Positions 48,501-57,028 of a stretch of DNA of 64,000 nucleotides are shown here, piece after piece. The translations under genes were made by a program, and so were the position numbers. The notes under the pieces are model-generated. The model made no database searches. It was not told where the DNA came from and saw only the letters and a list, made by a program, of their open reading frames with translations. Position 1 is the first letter of the stretch. Every line of letters begins with the position of its first letter. This DNA comes from Ischnura elegans (taxonomy: Eukaryota; Arthropoda; Insecta; Odonata; Coenagrionidae): the NCBI RefSeq assembly GCF_921293095.1, contig NC_060259.1, positions 75,264,120-75,328,119 of the forward strand, read 5' to 3'.

Positions 48501-51500
48501 CACAAAACATTCTCTTACCGGCACTCCATCCCTTAGCCACTGTATTGATGGAGGGGGACTCCCAGTTGCAACACAAACAAGTTCCACATTGCTCCCAAAC
48601 CCAACTGATTGGTCCAATGGATATTCCGTTAGCTGAGCTGCACCTGAAATGGTTAATAAAAAAGAAGATATTAATACCAAATTCTCCAGAGGAAGAGTAA
48701 GAATTCCATGGTATCCTCTTTTTATCATTTATCTTTATGAAAATAAGTCTCATCAAAGGAAGCAGGGCACCACTCATCACACATACATAATGGTCTAACG
48801 AGGAAAATCGGCAAGTGGGAAATAAATATGACAAAGGGAGGCCTTGTGTAGATGTACAGATCAGGCACATAGACATATGCTTTCGGGTTGATAGGGTGGT
48901 GTGCAGGTTCCCTATACCGAGATTTTGATGTCAATTCACACACATAGGAAAACCATAAATCTCACTACACCTTAGGTAAACACACAAAGCTTAATTTTTT
49001 GTGGGGATAATTTAGCTTATTTATTCAAAATTAGTTATTTTTCTACCAAGTAAGCCCAAGGCCACCAAGGTTTAGGCCACATGTGCCTAATTTTTGTAGA
49101 TTAAAACTTTTTATGCCTTTTTTGAATCGGTCCCTGTGGGAACATGCTATCATAAAAGTCCTCCTTTCAATATTTAATAAAATTACGGATTATAAAACTA
49201 GAAATTTAATGCTATGTACCCCTATTCAAATTCTATTTTGGCCCAAATTGGACAAGTATGCCGACAGTAAAAATTCTATGGATGCTTTCTTTTTATATCA
49301 CCTCTCTAATGAACAATGAAAATAAATTGATGAGTATCTAAAAGCCACTTCCTAAATACACAGCTGACCTCAGATGCATTTCCAAAATCCACTCATGTGT
49401 CACACCCATTCCTACCCTATGTGAAAGCAAATTTAACTTTTTTTCATTGTCGCCATTTAAGAAAATATTCACAAAACTTGGTGGGTCTACCCTACAGGTA
49501 GTAGATGCCCAGCTAGATCTAAAGTCAACCCAGATCCACCAGCCACTGTCTTCTTAACAAGCGAAGTGAGAATCAGTAGGGAATATAGGTAAAAAGAAAA
49601 TTGACGACGTACACACAAAAGGGGACGCTAAAACAATAGTTGAGAGGAGATTCAACTCCTCTCAACCAATGATGATTACCTATTATGCACAAGCCCACAT
49701 CTTTTCAGTGTAATGAAAGCAAAACATATCACTTTTCCAAACATTTGATCAATATAATTCACCGTAATTTCTACGGGTCAATATCAATGCCAAGATTAAG
49801 CATATGATAATAAGTGCTTCCTTACAGAGCAGAAATATGAACTGAGGAGAAGATGGAGCAAAGAGTAGCATGTAAGGAAAGTTACATGGATTTTTGAGGA
49901 AGGTAAATAAAGAGACCCATATTTTTCCATTCCCACTGATTCCATAGCACCCTCACCTGCACCCACAAAAATCTTAATGAGGAGAAAGGAAACAACATTT
50001 ACTTTGAATTGACATCACAATGAGTAATGGGTACAGAGGGTAGCTTTAAAATTTGACAATGATAAAACACTTAGGGAATGCCATAATTACAACCACCAAC
50101 TGTTGAGTTTACTGCTATCCCCAACCATATCTATTGTTACCACAATTTTCACCCTGATAGGATTACTGACTGAAGAGTCAGTTTTCCACTAATGAACAAC
50201 TAAGCTCACAAATTGTTTAAAAAGATATGCCTTCATAGGTAACCTAAAGCAGCGTACTTTGACCCAGAAATTTTAGTTCCTGAATACTAATCTTAATGCA
50301 AATAGGGAACCACATTACAGCTGATGCATGAAAGGGAATTTCCAACGACACCTTTGAGTGGAGAGGTCCCAAGGGTTGGAAAAAATGCAAATAGCCCACA
50401 GTAACAACACAATCGGTGCAGTCAAATATTACCAACTGTCTTATTTGCAATGTGGCACCTAAGAGCACTCATAACTTTTAGAAAATATTTTTTCAATTAC
50501 GTATATCACAGCAGGTATGTTAATCCAAATATGATTTTTAGCAGATTTTAGCACAAGAATGGCTGCAAGATCTCTCTTGCATTGAACTTTACTCCTTGAA
50601 TTGAAGCCATTGCCTCTACAATGCTGCCTATCTTGACAGCTCAAAATTGCTTACACTAAAACCCTTTAAATCTTAAGGACTCTTAAAAGACTTATATCAG
50701 AGATGTGGGCAGGTTTGAGAAAAATATACATAATTGCAAAAACATATAACTTGTTGAAGGGTAGGGATGTATAATACAGCACTCTAATGATAAGTCTACA
50801 CAAGATTAGAAAGTTGAATTTCCAGTGTTAATTCCAAATTAAGAGTCCATTCCATTCAAGAGTTCATTTTAAAGAAAACTGACACAAGATTTAAAAGGCT
50901 TTAATAAAACAATGCAAATTCATTTTTTCTGTATAGGTAGAATGAATCAATACTTTTAACTATCGATACTGTTATACGGATACAATTCCAGATAATGGTA
51001 GGCATATTGAAATGAGCTTAAAACATACATGCAAAAGACATAATTGAATCATAAACTGTCAACCACTGGTTTGGCACCAATAACACCTTGAGATTACAAT
51101 TGGTGCTGCTTGAATAAAAGCACATTTTCTGCACACCAAATAACAACACCCTCTTCAAGTTAAATCTACAGCACTTCAACACCCACTCTGATTTTGTCGT
51201 AGAGACAACTAATGACTGATGCATTTATCCTATAAAACCCAGTCGTCAGCATAGTTCCTCGTTACTTTACCAAAATTAAAAATATTAAGTTTATTCACCT
51301 CAATAGTATCTCATTAAGCTCTCCCTCACCACATGCTTCACAATGTGGTCCTGAGAAGGAAAGATGGCTAGAGGGAGCAAGTTTACGTATAACCTGACAG
51401 CAGTTTGAGAGAACTGTTTGCAACCCTAAAAAAATGTTTTATATTTATGGAAAACCTTATTACTAGTGGTAAATATTCTACCATCCACTCACTGCACTTG

Positions 51501-53055
51501 AGAGGTTAGCCCCCACATGAAAGTATTCACTGCATACCAGATATTACTTCGTTGTGCACAGAGCCACAAGGTTGCTTTTATCTTATTGAATAGTTTTAAA
51601 CAAAATATTTAACCGTGAAAGAGAGACACAATCCCCAAAAGGAGTACAATTGACAGTAGTGATGATTAAAACATTCTTCTGCAAACATAATGATGACTTC
51701 CTGCTTATTTTATGGGCAGTGCTGATACTGAAGTCCAGGCAACATAATAAATTAGCAACATATGTATGAGTCAATGTGTAAAGGCCTGTTTACACGGTAC
51801 ATTAACACGCACAGGTTCATGTCTAAATGTATGAACGCGAGAACGAACGCCAAAATGCACCGTGTAACCACCCAAATTGTATGAATGCATTCACAGAAAA
51901 TAAAACCCGTTCTAATTTGGTTCATGCATCTGTACATGTTCCGTTCCGGTCCACAAAAATCATTCACACAAACAGACATTAACTCGTACACGTTAATATA
52001 TCATGTAAACAGGCCTGTAATGCATAAACATGTGACAGAACATAAAAACACACCATGTAACCAACCAACTTATGTGAATGCCTGAATAGAAAAAAAACTT
52101 GCTATAAATAGATTCATGCATAAGTGTACACTCTGTTTTGGCATTTCAAAATCATTCATGCATTTTCAAATGTATTGATACACTGGGTACCCAAGCCTTT
52201 GAGCATAAAATATAGAAGAGATGCACGACTCATCATACATGGGGCATGGACTTGGTGAGGTTGAGATTTTAGGTACTTGAAAAACCTCAGAAGCAAATTT
52301 CTTAATGGAAATAAAATAAATTATTAACCTTGAGTAAATATAAGTCTTGACTGATACCTCTGCCAATGAAAAGATGATCAATGCACCAGCACCATCCATG
52401 ACATATTTGAGAGGAATACCTGGCTCGTGACACATCTATAGGTCTAATCCAAGTAGCACATTATACAGAATCTTGGAATTAATAATAATAAACAGAGAAG
52501 TCATTACAGAAGCAATTTTCCAGGTATCAGAATATCATCAGCAATGAAAGGGATTAATCTATCGATTCAAGTCCTCAGGGTTGGTTTTAAATAGGTCTCG
52601 AAATCTTAAACTTATGATGGATCGCCATGCAAACAAATTTATATGAAATAAAGCATTATCATTTCATGAACTGTGATGGTAAAACAATTCCTCTTAGTGA
52701 TTCATAGCCACAGTTATTCACACAAACAATTCCATCAAATTCATTAACAGGCATTAATTTACCAGAGTGTAGTACCTACTTCCGACTCTATTTCTAGCAG
52801 CGATTGCCTGCATAATAAAATGCAGACATAAAAAAGATGAACACCACGCAGATAACAAACGAATTCTTGGGGAAGTGATAAACAATAGGATTAATTTGTC
52901 ACGCTAGAGATAATAATAATCACTAAAGCGAAGAAGCAGACATCCTCGATGTTAAATATTCTTGTAGCATGAAGAATTAAGTAATTACCTGTTACAGCTT
53001 TGGCGGATCCAAAATGATGCGCCAACAACAGCACGGTAGCCCAGAGAAGAACCAT
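23640..53055 (-). CDS. Nrk: Nrk/MuSK-type receptor tyrosine kinase, complete, 9 coding exons
   Basis: The exons join with consistent phases into 764 residues. In order: signal peptide (about 1-20); one Ig domain (Cys46, Trp58, Cys94); Frizzled cysteine-rich domain (about 133-255, ten Cys); kringle (Cys283-Cys361, six Cys); transmembrane helix (about 385-408); kinase (about 459-745). The kinase has glycine loop GQGAFG at 467-472, Lys494, HRD 606-608, DFG 626-628, and an activation loop with the Y-x3-YY pattern (Tyr634, 638, 639) of MuSK and insulin-receptor-like kinases. It resembles MuSK ([25 protein letters not shown]) far more than ROR, although the Ig-Fz-kringle order is that of ROR. Known relatives act as surface receptors in neurons or at neuromuscular synapses; the function here is inferred. 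The C-terminus QQVHV could bind a PDZ domain. The gene is tail-to-tail with SLC26 and on the same strand as DPYD. Confidence 0.96.
25562..25854. mobile_element. foldback insertion with hammerhead-like arms (Penelope-like ends?)
   Basis: A perfect 13-bp TSD CAATACATAGTTG (25549-25561, 25855-25867). A 34-nt left stub (with CGTAGTTTTCCGCGGCG) is followed by 91-bp inverted arms (25596-25686 and 25764-25854, about one mismatch). The 77-nt loop is a second copy of local DNA. Each arm holds CTGAAGA, a CCGGT/ACCGG hairpin and GAAA, with GAC/GTC flanks. Same design as 46291-46516. Confidence 0.75.
25691..26107 (+). repeat. 70-bp direct repeat inside and beyond the foldback
   Basis: 25691-25761 and 26038-26107 are nearly identical (CGGCTTATTCACGGTTCTAA ... 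TACTCTT-AAGATATA). The repeat covers the right end of the CAGGGTTCCC element plus about 25 bp of its genomic flank. Confidence 0.85.
25770..25810 (+). ncRNA. hammerhead-like core in the right arm
   Basis: GAC, CTGAAGA (25773-25779), stem II CCGGT/ACCGG, GAAA (25799-25802), CTG, TC, GTC. The CUGANGA and GAAA cores are intact but stem I and stem III are very short. The inverted arm carries the same motif on the minus strand. Confidence 0.45.
26134..26289 (-). CDS. Nrk: Nrk exon 8 (juxtamembrane and glycine loop)
   Basis: Acceptor tttgcag, donor gtaggt. It is 52 codons in phase 0. It encodes [17 protein letters not shown], then [20 protein letters not shown]. The Asn-x-x-Tyr (NLAY, Tyr439) sits where MuSK has its NPxY docking motif. 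Confidence 0.95.
26899..27024. mobile_element. hairpin insertion with 12-bp direct repeats
   Basis: ATTGGCAGATAT at 26887-26898 and 27025-27036 flanks 126 bp. Near-perfect inverted arms of about 43 bp (GTTGGTAGATGTTTTCGG and reverse complement) surround a 5-nt loop, followed by about 35 bp of single-copy sequence. No hammerhead core. Confidence 0.65.
27037..28169. other. Nrk intron 7, part
   Basis: AT-rich, nothing recognised. Confidence 0.55.
28178..29503 (+). mobile_element. hAT-type non-autonomous element, TAGGGATGTGCGAGTA ends
   Basis: 1326 bp with inverted ends TAGGGATGTGCGAGTACTCG and TACTCGCACATCCCTA. An 8-bp TSD CTCATTCC/CTAATTCC (28170-28177, 29504-29511) has one difference. The subterminal region is dense in CGAGT repeats. 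No transposase. Confidence 0.85.
29512..30448. other. Nrk intron 7, part
   Basis: AT-rich, nothing recognised. Confidence 0.55.
30449..30636 (-). CDS. Nrk: Nrk exon 7 (transmembrane helix)
   Basis: Acceptor attttgcag, donor gtaaag. It encodes the juxtamembrane stalk, the helix [20 protein letters not shown] and the first cytosolic residues ([16 protein letters not shown]). Confidence 0.94.
31470..31520 (+). repeat. possible piggyBac-like end (TTAA-CCCTTTGCACT)
   Basis: TTAA at 31466-31469 precedes CCCTTTGCACTGC, and a small palindrome AACGTACCTGGTACGTT follows. No matching right end was found nearby, so this is weak. Confidence 0.25.
31756..31872. repeat. inverted repeat, arms about 50 bp
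   Basis: GTACGTCTCTGAACCGTGTT at the left and its near reverse complement ending at 31872 surround a loop of about 15 nt. The arms diverge toward the loop. It lies inside the outer Tigger element. Confidence 0.7.
32039..32368 (+). pseudogene. C-terminal fragment of outer Tigger transposase
   Basis: About 110 codons ending [15 protein letters not shown]-stop, with an acidic DDEDESE cluster and an [12 protein letters not shown] segment typical of the C-terminal tail of pogo-type transposases. No DDE motifs are in this piece; the upstream part is unrecognisable. Confidence 0.5.
32433..34693 (+). mobile_element. pogo/Tigger-type DNA transposon (inner), 2261 bp
   Basis: TA-flanked (32431-32432, 34694-34695). 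Inverted ends are CAGTAAATTCCGGTTATTAC and, from the right, CAGTAAAATTCGGTTATAAC. It contains one transposase gene broken by two frameshifts and is nested inside the outer element. Confidence 0.92.
32930..34508 (+). pseudogene. pogo/Tigger (TIGD-like) transposase, two frameshifts
   Basis: The first block (32930 to about 33175) has a psq-type helix-turn-helix ([35 protein letters not shown]). The middle, with the CENP-B-type DNA-binding half ([12 protein letters not shown] and [12 protein letters not shown]), lies in other frames, so single-base losses near 33175 and 33263 are inferred. The last block (33318-34508) has the catalytic domain: [20 protein letters not shown] and [13 protein letters not shown] supply the three Asp residues. 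It ends with an acidic tail and stop. The enzyme cuts and pastes the element into TA sites; this copy should be dead. Confidence 0.9.
34698..36217. other. right part of the outer Tigger element
   Basis: Non-coding as far as can be seen. A pyrimidine-rich stretch spans about 34800-35110. Confidence 0.5.
36226..38290 (+). mobile_element. hAT-type non-autonomous element, TAGRGATG family, copy 1
   Basis: A perfect 8-bp TSD GATTTTTC (36218-36225, 38291-38298). Ends TAGGGATGGGTCGAATAG and ATTCGCACATCTCTA, with many TTCGAATA/CGAGGTATTCGA subterminal repeats. It includes two similar internal blocks of about 280 bp (near 37310 and 37700) and the nested MITE at 36473-37105. Confidence 0.93.
36473..37105 (-). 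mobile_element. TA-flanked MITE nested in the hAT element
   Basis: Ends TA-GGGTAGTTTCC and GGAAACCACCC-TA. It is the same family as 14869-15529. The sister hAT element at 40678-42352 lacks it at the homologous site (AAACAATTGGGCAT), giving an empty-site control. Confidence 0.85.
38519..40669. other. Nrk intron 6, part
   Basis: AT-rich; no element recognised. The frame 39662-39880 is open but unidentified. Confidence 0.5.
40678..42352 (+). mobile_element. hAT-type non-autonomous element, TAGRGATG family, copy 2
   Basis: A perfect 8-bp TSD GTCTCAAA (40670-40677, 42353-42360). Termini and internal blocks match copy 1 (36226-38290), including the tandem blocks near 41450 and 41735, but without the nested MITE. 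Confidence 0.94.
42361..43249. other. Nrk intron 6, part
   Basis: No gene or element recognised. Confidence 0.5.
43250..43728. mobile_element. possible TTAA-flanked element containing a tRNA-like SINE head
   Basis: TTAA-CCCTCATAGTGC on the left and GCACTTAAAGGG-TTAA on the right are imperfect inverted ends, as in piggyBac-type elements. Between them lies the tRNA-like stretch at 43344-43418. The two readings (piggyBac MITE or SINE) are not resolved. Confidence 0.4.
43344..43418 (-). mobile_element. tRNA-derived SINE head (or tRNA pseudogene)
   Basis: It folds as a cloverleaf with T-arm CGGGTTCGAATCCCG, D-arm AGCTTAACTGGCTAAAGC and an anticodon loop reading GGA. Position 33 is C instead of U and the acceptor stem has a mismatch. 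It is therefore not called a functional tRNA. Confidence 0.6.
43914..44156 (-). CDS. Nrk: Nrk exon 6 (kringle domain)
   Basis: Acceptor ggtttcag, donor gtgaga. One exon holds the complete kringle: [44 protein letters not shown], six Cys in all. Confidence 0.96.
44462..44735 (-). CDS. Nrk: Nrk exon 5 (Frizzled CRD, second half)
   Basis: Acceptor ctttgcag, donor gtaggt. It encodes [27 protein letters not shown] and LPICESLP, the remaining CRD cysteines, and the linker to the kringle. Confidence 0.95.
44805..45394 (-). mobile_element. hAT-type element, TAGAGGTCCGTGAA ends
   Basis: A perfect 8-bp TSD CTAATAAG (44797-44804, 45395-45402). Ends TAGAGGTCCGTGAA and TTCACGGACCTCTA. 590 bp, in Nrk intron 4. 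The minus strand contains an ORF fragment (see 45105-45240). Confidence 0.93.
45105..45240 (-). pseudogene. coding remnant inside the hAT element
   Basis: The minus-strand frame reads [20 protein letters not shown] and continues [21 protein letters not shown]-stop. It is amphipathic and protein-like rather than random. It is presumably left from a transposase-associated ORF; not identified further. Confidence 0.4.
45511..45713 (-). CDS. Nrk: Nrk exon 4 (Frizzled CRD, first half)
   Basis: Acceptor tcttttag, donor gtaatg. It encodes [15 protein letters not shown] through REPCRSAAE, the first three CRD cysteines. Confidence 0.94.
45714..46277. other. Nrk intron 3, part
   Basis: Nothing recognised. 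Confidence 0.5.
46291..46516. mobile_element. foldback insertion with hammerhead-like arms (Penelope-like ends?)
   Basis: A perfect 13-bp TSD CATTTATAGTGTT (46278-46290, 46517-46529). A 33-nt left stub (with CGTAGGTTTCTGCGGCG) is followed by inverted arms of about 92 bp (46324-46415, 46425-46516) with a 9-nt loop. Each arm contains the CTGAAGA or CAGAAGA core, a GCTGGC/GCCAGC hairpin and GAAAC. Same design as 25562-25854, with little overall identity outside the core and stub. Confidence 0.8.
46371..46410 (-). ncRNA. hammerhead-like core in the left arm
   Basis: Minus strand: GAC, CTGAAGA (46407-46401), stem II GCTGGC/GCCAGC with a 6-nt loop, GAAA, CTG, TT, GTC. Both core strands are intact. 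Stems I and III are minimal, as reported for hammerheads of Penelope-like elements. Confidence 0.5.
46854..47025 (-). CDS. Nrk: Nrk exon 3 (Ig, second half)
   Basis: Acceptor tttgtag, donor gtatgt. It encodes [18 protein letters not shown] with the second Ig Cys and potential N-glycosylation sites (NAT, NYT, NHT). Confidence 0.93.
47457..47712. mobile_element. two tRNA-SINE copies in opposite orientation
   Basis: The plus-strand copy starts with a tRNA-like head (47609-47683; TGGCTTA/TAAGTCA acceptor, GGGTTCGAATCCC T-arm, anticodon loop TGC). It continues with TATTTTTTCATGGCAAACTT, CATCCTTTGG and GTATTTAA. The left segment 47457-47486 is the reverse complement of that body, a truncated inverted copy. 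Confidence 0.7.
47609..47683 (+). mobile_element. tRNA-like head of the SINE
   Basis: It has a 7-bp acceptor stem with one G-U pair and a B-box. The anticodon stem has a mismatch and position 33 is C, so it is unlikely to be a working tRNA. Confidence 0.6.
47761..48187. mobile_element. GGCC-ended inverted-repeat element
   Basis: Left GGCCGTTTTACACG and right, read inward, GGCCTGGTTTTGAAAACC. The flanking trinucleotides are TAA and TTA, as in PIF/Harbinger-like insertions. Related termini occur at 51783, 60838 and 63097. Confidence 0.6.
48519..48643 (-). CDS. Nrk: Nrk exon 2 (Ig, first half)
   Basis: Acceptor catttcag, donor gtaaga. It encodes [20 protein letters not shown] with the first Cys and the Trp of the Ig fold. 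Confidence 0.94.
48729..49124. other. Nrk intron 1, part
   Basis: No element recognised. Confidence 0.45.
49125..49380 (+). repeat. dispersed repeat shared with 10995-11240
   Basis: Shared blocks ATTCAAATTCTATTTTGGCC, AATTGATGAG and GCCACTTCCTA occur in the same order. Confidence 0.65.
49381..51782. other. Nrk intron 1, part
   Basis: 2.4 kb without recognisable genes or elements. Confidence 0.5.
51783..52015. mobile_element. GGCC-ended inverted-repeat element
   Basis: Left GGCCTGTTTACACGGTAC, right (inward) GGCCTGTTTACATGATAT. The interior has ACATTAACACG and ATGAATGCATTCA motifs that recur in the element at 60838. Confidence 0.75.
52016..52988. other. Nrk intron 1, part
   Basis: The first 100 bp continue with degenerate text like the preceding element; otherwise nothing recognised. 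Confidence 0.45.
52989..53055 (-). CDS. Nrk: Nrk coding exon 1 (signal peptide)
   Basis: The start ATG at 53055-53053 is chosen because an in-frame TGA lies just upstream. It encodes [20 protein letters not shown], a typical signal peptide. Donor gtaatt. Confidence 0.88.
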
Positions 53056-53133
53056 AGCTGACGATGAACTCACAATTCACAACGAATCCAAGTCATTAGC
53101 GGAATCACCCCGGGGATAAGCTGCGAGACCATC
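53056..53133 (-). promoter_or_regulatory. Nrk: probable 5' UTR part of Nrk with an upstream acceptor
   Basis: A pyrimidine run ending cttattag (53134 and above on this strand) looks like a splice acceptor at 53133, implying at least one upstream non-coding exon. No transcript evidence is available. Confidence 0.4.
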
Positions 53134-54537
53134 CTAATAAGTGTGAAAAAAAACGGGGATGAAAAGTGAACCAGCATGCGAATATAGCTCGAAGTGTATA
53201 GCATTCAAACTATTATTACGAACCAAATACACATACTAATTTCACAAAAACTGACAGACCAAAGAGAAAAGTAACTGTAAGCTTTAATGTCTCTGCGAAA
53301 TAACACGTGCATACACAATTAGATTTCAAAAGAGAATTGGTGAACATAAAAGAAATCAATTCTGGAGAAGGTAATCTCGCTGTCAATAATAATACCAAAA
53401 CACACTTAAAGCCCATAGACATTCTTGGAATAGATTTAATACTACGTTTAACTTGACATTCGTAACATTGGAAATACATACACAGGTCATATTAGAATGT
53501 TTCACGTGAACGTATACAGGCCCACTCTTATCCTAAGTCAAGTACTACCTTTCAGGTACTTCAGATGACAATTATCACTTCTGAGTGAAATTCATTTGAA
53601 CCCCGGCTCCCCAGGGTACGTCTGGCTTTTTGTTACATTGGTTAACGTATCACACAATGTGGGAATTTCATAAAAAATCCCATTAAACCGAAAACATTCC
53701 GTTGTCACTCCATTCATTCCATTTGAACAACAGCGTCCACCGCGAGAACCGTGATGGCAAATACAAATATTTTTTTCGCTTGGGTGAGGCAAGATGCAAC
53801 ATACAAGTTAAAGATATAATGCACAAAAATATGGAGTTAATTAATACTAAGTTCGTCAATGCATACCATTTCACAAATACGTCAACGCTCCTCCGGCGAC
53901 TCAGCTGATATGGCTCTCAATGACCAACATGAATATAATCGAAAGTCCATGCCTCTCGTTTTCTCCAATCCCTTCAGGGCATTATCCCACTATGGTCAGA
54001 CTCGAGCTCAATATGTAAACAATGTGATAGGTGGCAGCATTGCTGGGCCTGCAGAAAATTTTTGAGAGACCAGGCGGCACAGCAAGTGGATGAGCAATGG
54101 GGAAAAATGTATCATCATGTCAATCCCCAATTTTTTTTTCATTTACCCGGAAAAACACCATTTTTGTTTCTTTTTTAATCGTTCGACGTCAGCGCCACTA
54201 AATGTAGTGTTCAGTCGGTGAACTACTATCCCACCAAAATTTCAAATTCCCCTTAGAAGATACTATTTTTTCAGTCATCGCTGTTTTTACTTATCCCCGA
54301 TTCCATCTTCAGGGTAATATTTTCTAACTATTTCAATTATACATTTTTATTTTAAAACATGACACATAAACGATGGTATTCCTCTGTCATTAAAAAATTT
54401 CTATCGAATTATGAAAAAGGAGATCCTGAAGGAACAAGACCCTCTTCACAATTCTTAATCCGTGGTGATTAGCGTCCGGTCGTATTTTTTATATTATTTT
54501 GTATGCTTAAACTGTTGAAGTCAAATAAAATTATTTT
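53134..54537. other. intergenic, upstream of Nrk
   Basis: No gene recognised; the short open frames have no familiar motifs. Confidence 0.5.
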
Positions 54538-55042
54538 TTAGATTTTTGGGAAAGCGATATAAGGGTATTACAAATTTTAATTCCTTTCAAAATAAATGAA
54601 AGGCGATCCACGTAAAAGGGGGAAATGAAAATTTACCTTGTTCCTCACAAGTGGCGGATCCAGGATAGGGACAATGCAGTAGTGGGGGTCCGAACAAAAT
54701 TACCATTCTATCTAGTGTAAATTGGATACTCAAGAGGGGGTGCTGTAGCCCCCCAGACCATCTCTGGATCTGTCACTGAATTGTAACATACCAAAAGTGT
54801 GTAAAAGAGGCCTTAAGTTTAAAGCTAACCTGTATTTCAATTTTTTAAAGTAGGTAAATATACCGGAAAACTTAACTATGCACAAATTGGCAAACTCCGA
54901 GAATTTAGATTTTATCTAATGTGTGTCTCGACCCAATGACAGCCCCTTAAGCCCCCCACCCCATAGATCCGCCACTGTCCCTCACTAGTGTTTTACTTCA
55001 TGGTTTTGATAATAGCATGTCACTATCAATGTTTATTTTTGA
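54538..55042 (+). repeat. duplicated segment, copy with the MITE
   Basis: 54538-54647 plus 54978-55042 match 56862-57028 (AGATTTTTGGG, GATCCAC-TAAAA, AATAGCATGTC-CTATCAA). Confidence 0.8.
54648..54977. mobile_element. hAT-like MITE (AGTGGCGGATCC ends)
   Basis: Left CAAGTGGCGGATCC, right AGATCCGCCACTG. The TSD is about TTCCTCAC/TCCCTCAC with one difference. The uninterrupted site exists at 56965-56977. An internal GGATCTGTCACTG may be a second terminus, so a compound element is possible. Confidence 0.75.
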
Positions 55043-55121
55043 TCTTATTATTATTTTTATGTCGATATCACGGCCGGGAATAAATTAATAGCTTGGAATC
55101 TACTAAATGAATTTTCATTCC

Positions 55122-55664
55122 TTACTCCGTGGTTCCACAAAGTAAAGCCGCGAACATCAAACAAAAATGGGGGAATTCGAAGAATGACGGTGTGAAGGTG
55201 ACTTCATCGAACAATTGTGGGCATGGATCCAATTTCAGGTGACGAGGACAAGACTCCGCAGTGAATACGTGAACGAAATGGGATAGTCCGGGAGATTGCG
55301 TACCGGCAAGCGCAAAGGACGAAGCATGCAGGGAACGGATTTGGGGATCAACGTCCCTTTGGGAGGGGACTGATTGTCCCTCCTTGTGCCGATTGGGGGA
55401 ATGTGACCCGAAGCGGAATGATTCTCGCGGGAAGTTGCGACATGACGCGCTCAACCCGGCCGTCGAAGGCTGCAAAAGATGAGCTGCGACAGGTCGTGAT
55501 GGTGTTGCGAGTTGCAACCACGGGCGATCATGTCTCGCAGCGCAATTGATATGGCGTGCCCTTATATAACAACCGAGGAAAATGATCCACCACATTACCA
55601 AAGCCACGAAGGAGTAAGACGTCTGCACACTGGAGGTGTAACTGTCAATGCCAGATTTTGAGTC
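55122..55664 (-). other. CpG-dense patch with a 168-codon open frame
   Basis: About 40 CpG in 540 bp at about 50 percent GC, against roughly one per 60 bp nearby. The minus-strand frame 55628-55122 begins with a hydrophobic MQTSYSFVALVMWWIIFLGC, like a signal peptide, but has no domain I recognise. TATATAAG on the minus strand at 55568-55561 resembles a TATA box. It could be a promoter or first exon of Nrk, an unknown small gene, or an old repeat. Confidence 0.3.
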
Positions 55665-56861
55665 ATCTCGTTCGATGGGAACAAACCGTCACGTCCAATC
55701 AGAAAATGCAATCTGAAACACAGCATTGGAGAACTGCAGAATCATTCGAACACTTATGAATGGAAGGCATGCTGCAATTGCCGCATGAATATTTAAGTAC
55801 CGGGAGAGCCAAGAAAATTCCTTTGCGTTTAACATCGTTTGATGATAATACGAAAAAAATTAAAAGTATCAAGTACAAATAACTTCGTAATGACTATAAC
55901 ATTACGCAAAAAGAAAGTGATTTTCCTTTAAATTTGAACTCCACAATGTGTTGCGTCATTGGTCAATCTCTATGGTAATGTTACTCATTGCCTCGCAAAT
56001 AAAATGTAAAATTCAATAGAACACCTAGTGGTATTAAGAATTATCAATCTCCAATTAATCCCTTGAGGCACAATTAGTGTACCTCTACTACTTCTATTTC
56101 TACAAATCAATAGAGCCTCATTTAGGAAAAAAAACCGTTTAACATCGTAACGTTAAGTATCTTAGAACACAGAATATGTGAGTAACACAATCTGTGTTTC
56201 AATTGCCTCAATTGAAATATTCATTCAAGGACCAATATCAATAAAAGAATTAAAATAGAATAACAAGGTTCCTCGTCGCGAGGATTGTGATCATTAAAGG
56301 TGATGTGCCACTTAAAGTAGATCACATATGTGACCGACACATTAGTTTTCATGGGTGAAATCCTCTCAGATTTCAATGCTTTGTTCACTCAGGCATCAGG
56401 AATATATCTGTAAAATTAATTCATAGTATTATTTCAGCCCCTTCCCCGTTACGTCAGTTCATTTCCTCCACCACAGTGTCAAATTTACCATTACCTTTCC
56501 CATAAATACGTCAGTGACCGTGAAAAAGTAATGGAATACTGGATTAAAACTCGGATAACGGAAATTTTCAACATTACACGACCATATGACGCTGCTGCAC
56601 GTTAGCAATGCATATAAAAATTTCAATATTTGGAATGCTTTTGACACCAAGGTGGTCAGAGGGGGTTGCAAAGCCACATTCCAAAAACATATTTTGCTTT
56701 ACCTTTCGTTCAAATGGAATTCCATCAGGCTCAAAATTTTAACAATTCAGGGACCGTATGACATCGATTTATGGCGCGCATTCTTAGAGCAGTACCCAAA
56801 TGAATACGCAGTCGCAAGCATCAACATGAAATTCGTAGTGAGAGAGAGAGGGTCAAGGGTT
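55665..56861. other. intergenic
   Basis: Nothing recognised. Confidence 0.5.
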
Positions 56862-57028
56862 TAGATTTTTGGGGAAGTGTAATAAGTAAAACAACTTTTA
56901 ATTTACTTTAAAAACAAATGAAAGACGATCCACATAAAATAGAGAAAAAAAAATTCACTTCGTACATTCCTCACTAATGCTTTACTCCATGATTTCGACA
57001 ATAGCATGTCGCTATCAATGTTTATTTG
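56862..57028 (+). repeat. duplicated segment, empty copy
   Basis: Matches the two flanks of the MITE at 54648-54977 without the insertion. Confidence 0.8.

Noticed and set aside
48448-48876. 142-codon minus-strand frame overlapping Nrk exon 2
   Set aside because: It is in a different phase from the verified Ig exon and extends into the intron on both sides.
53592-53792. Cys-containing minus-strand frame (HHGSRGGRCCSNG)
   Set aside because: No domain pattern, no splice support and no repeated structure.
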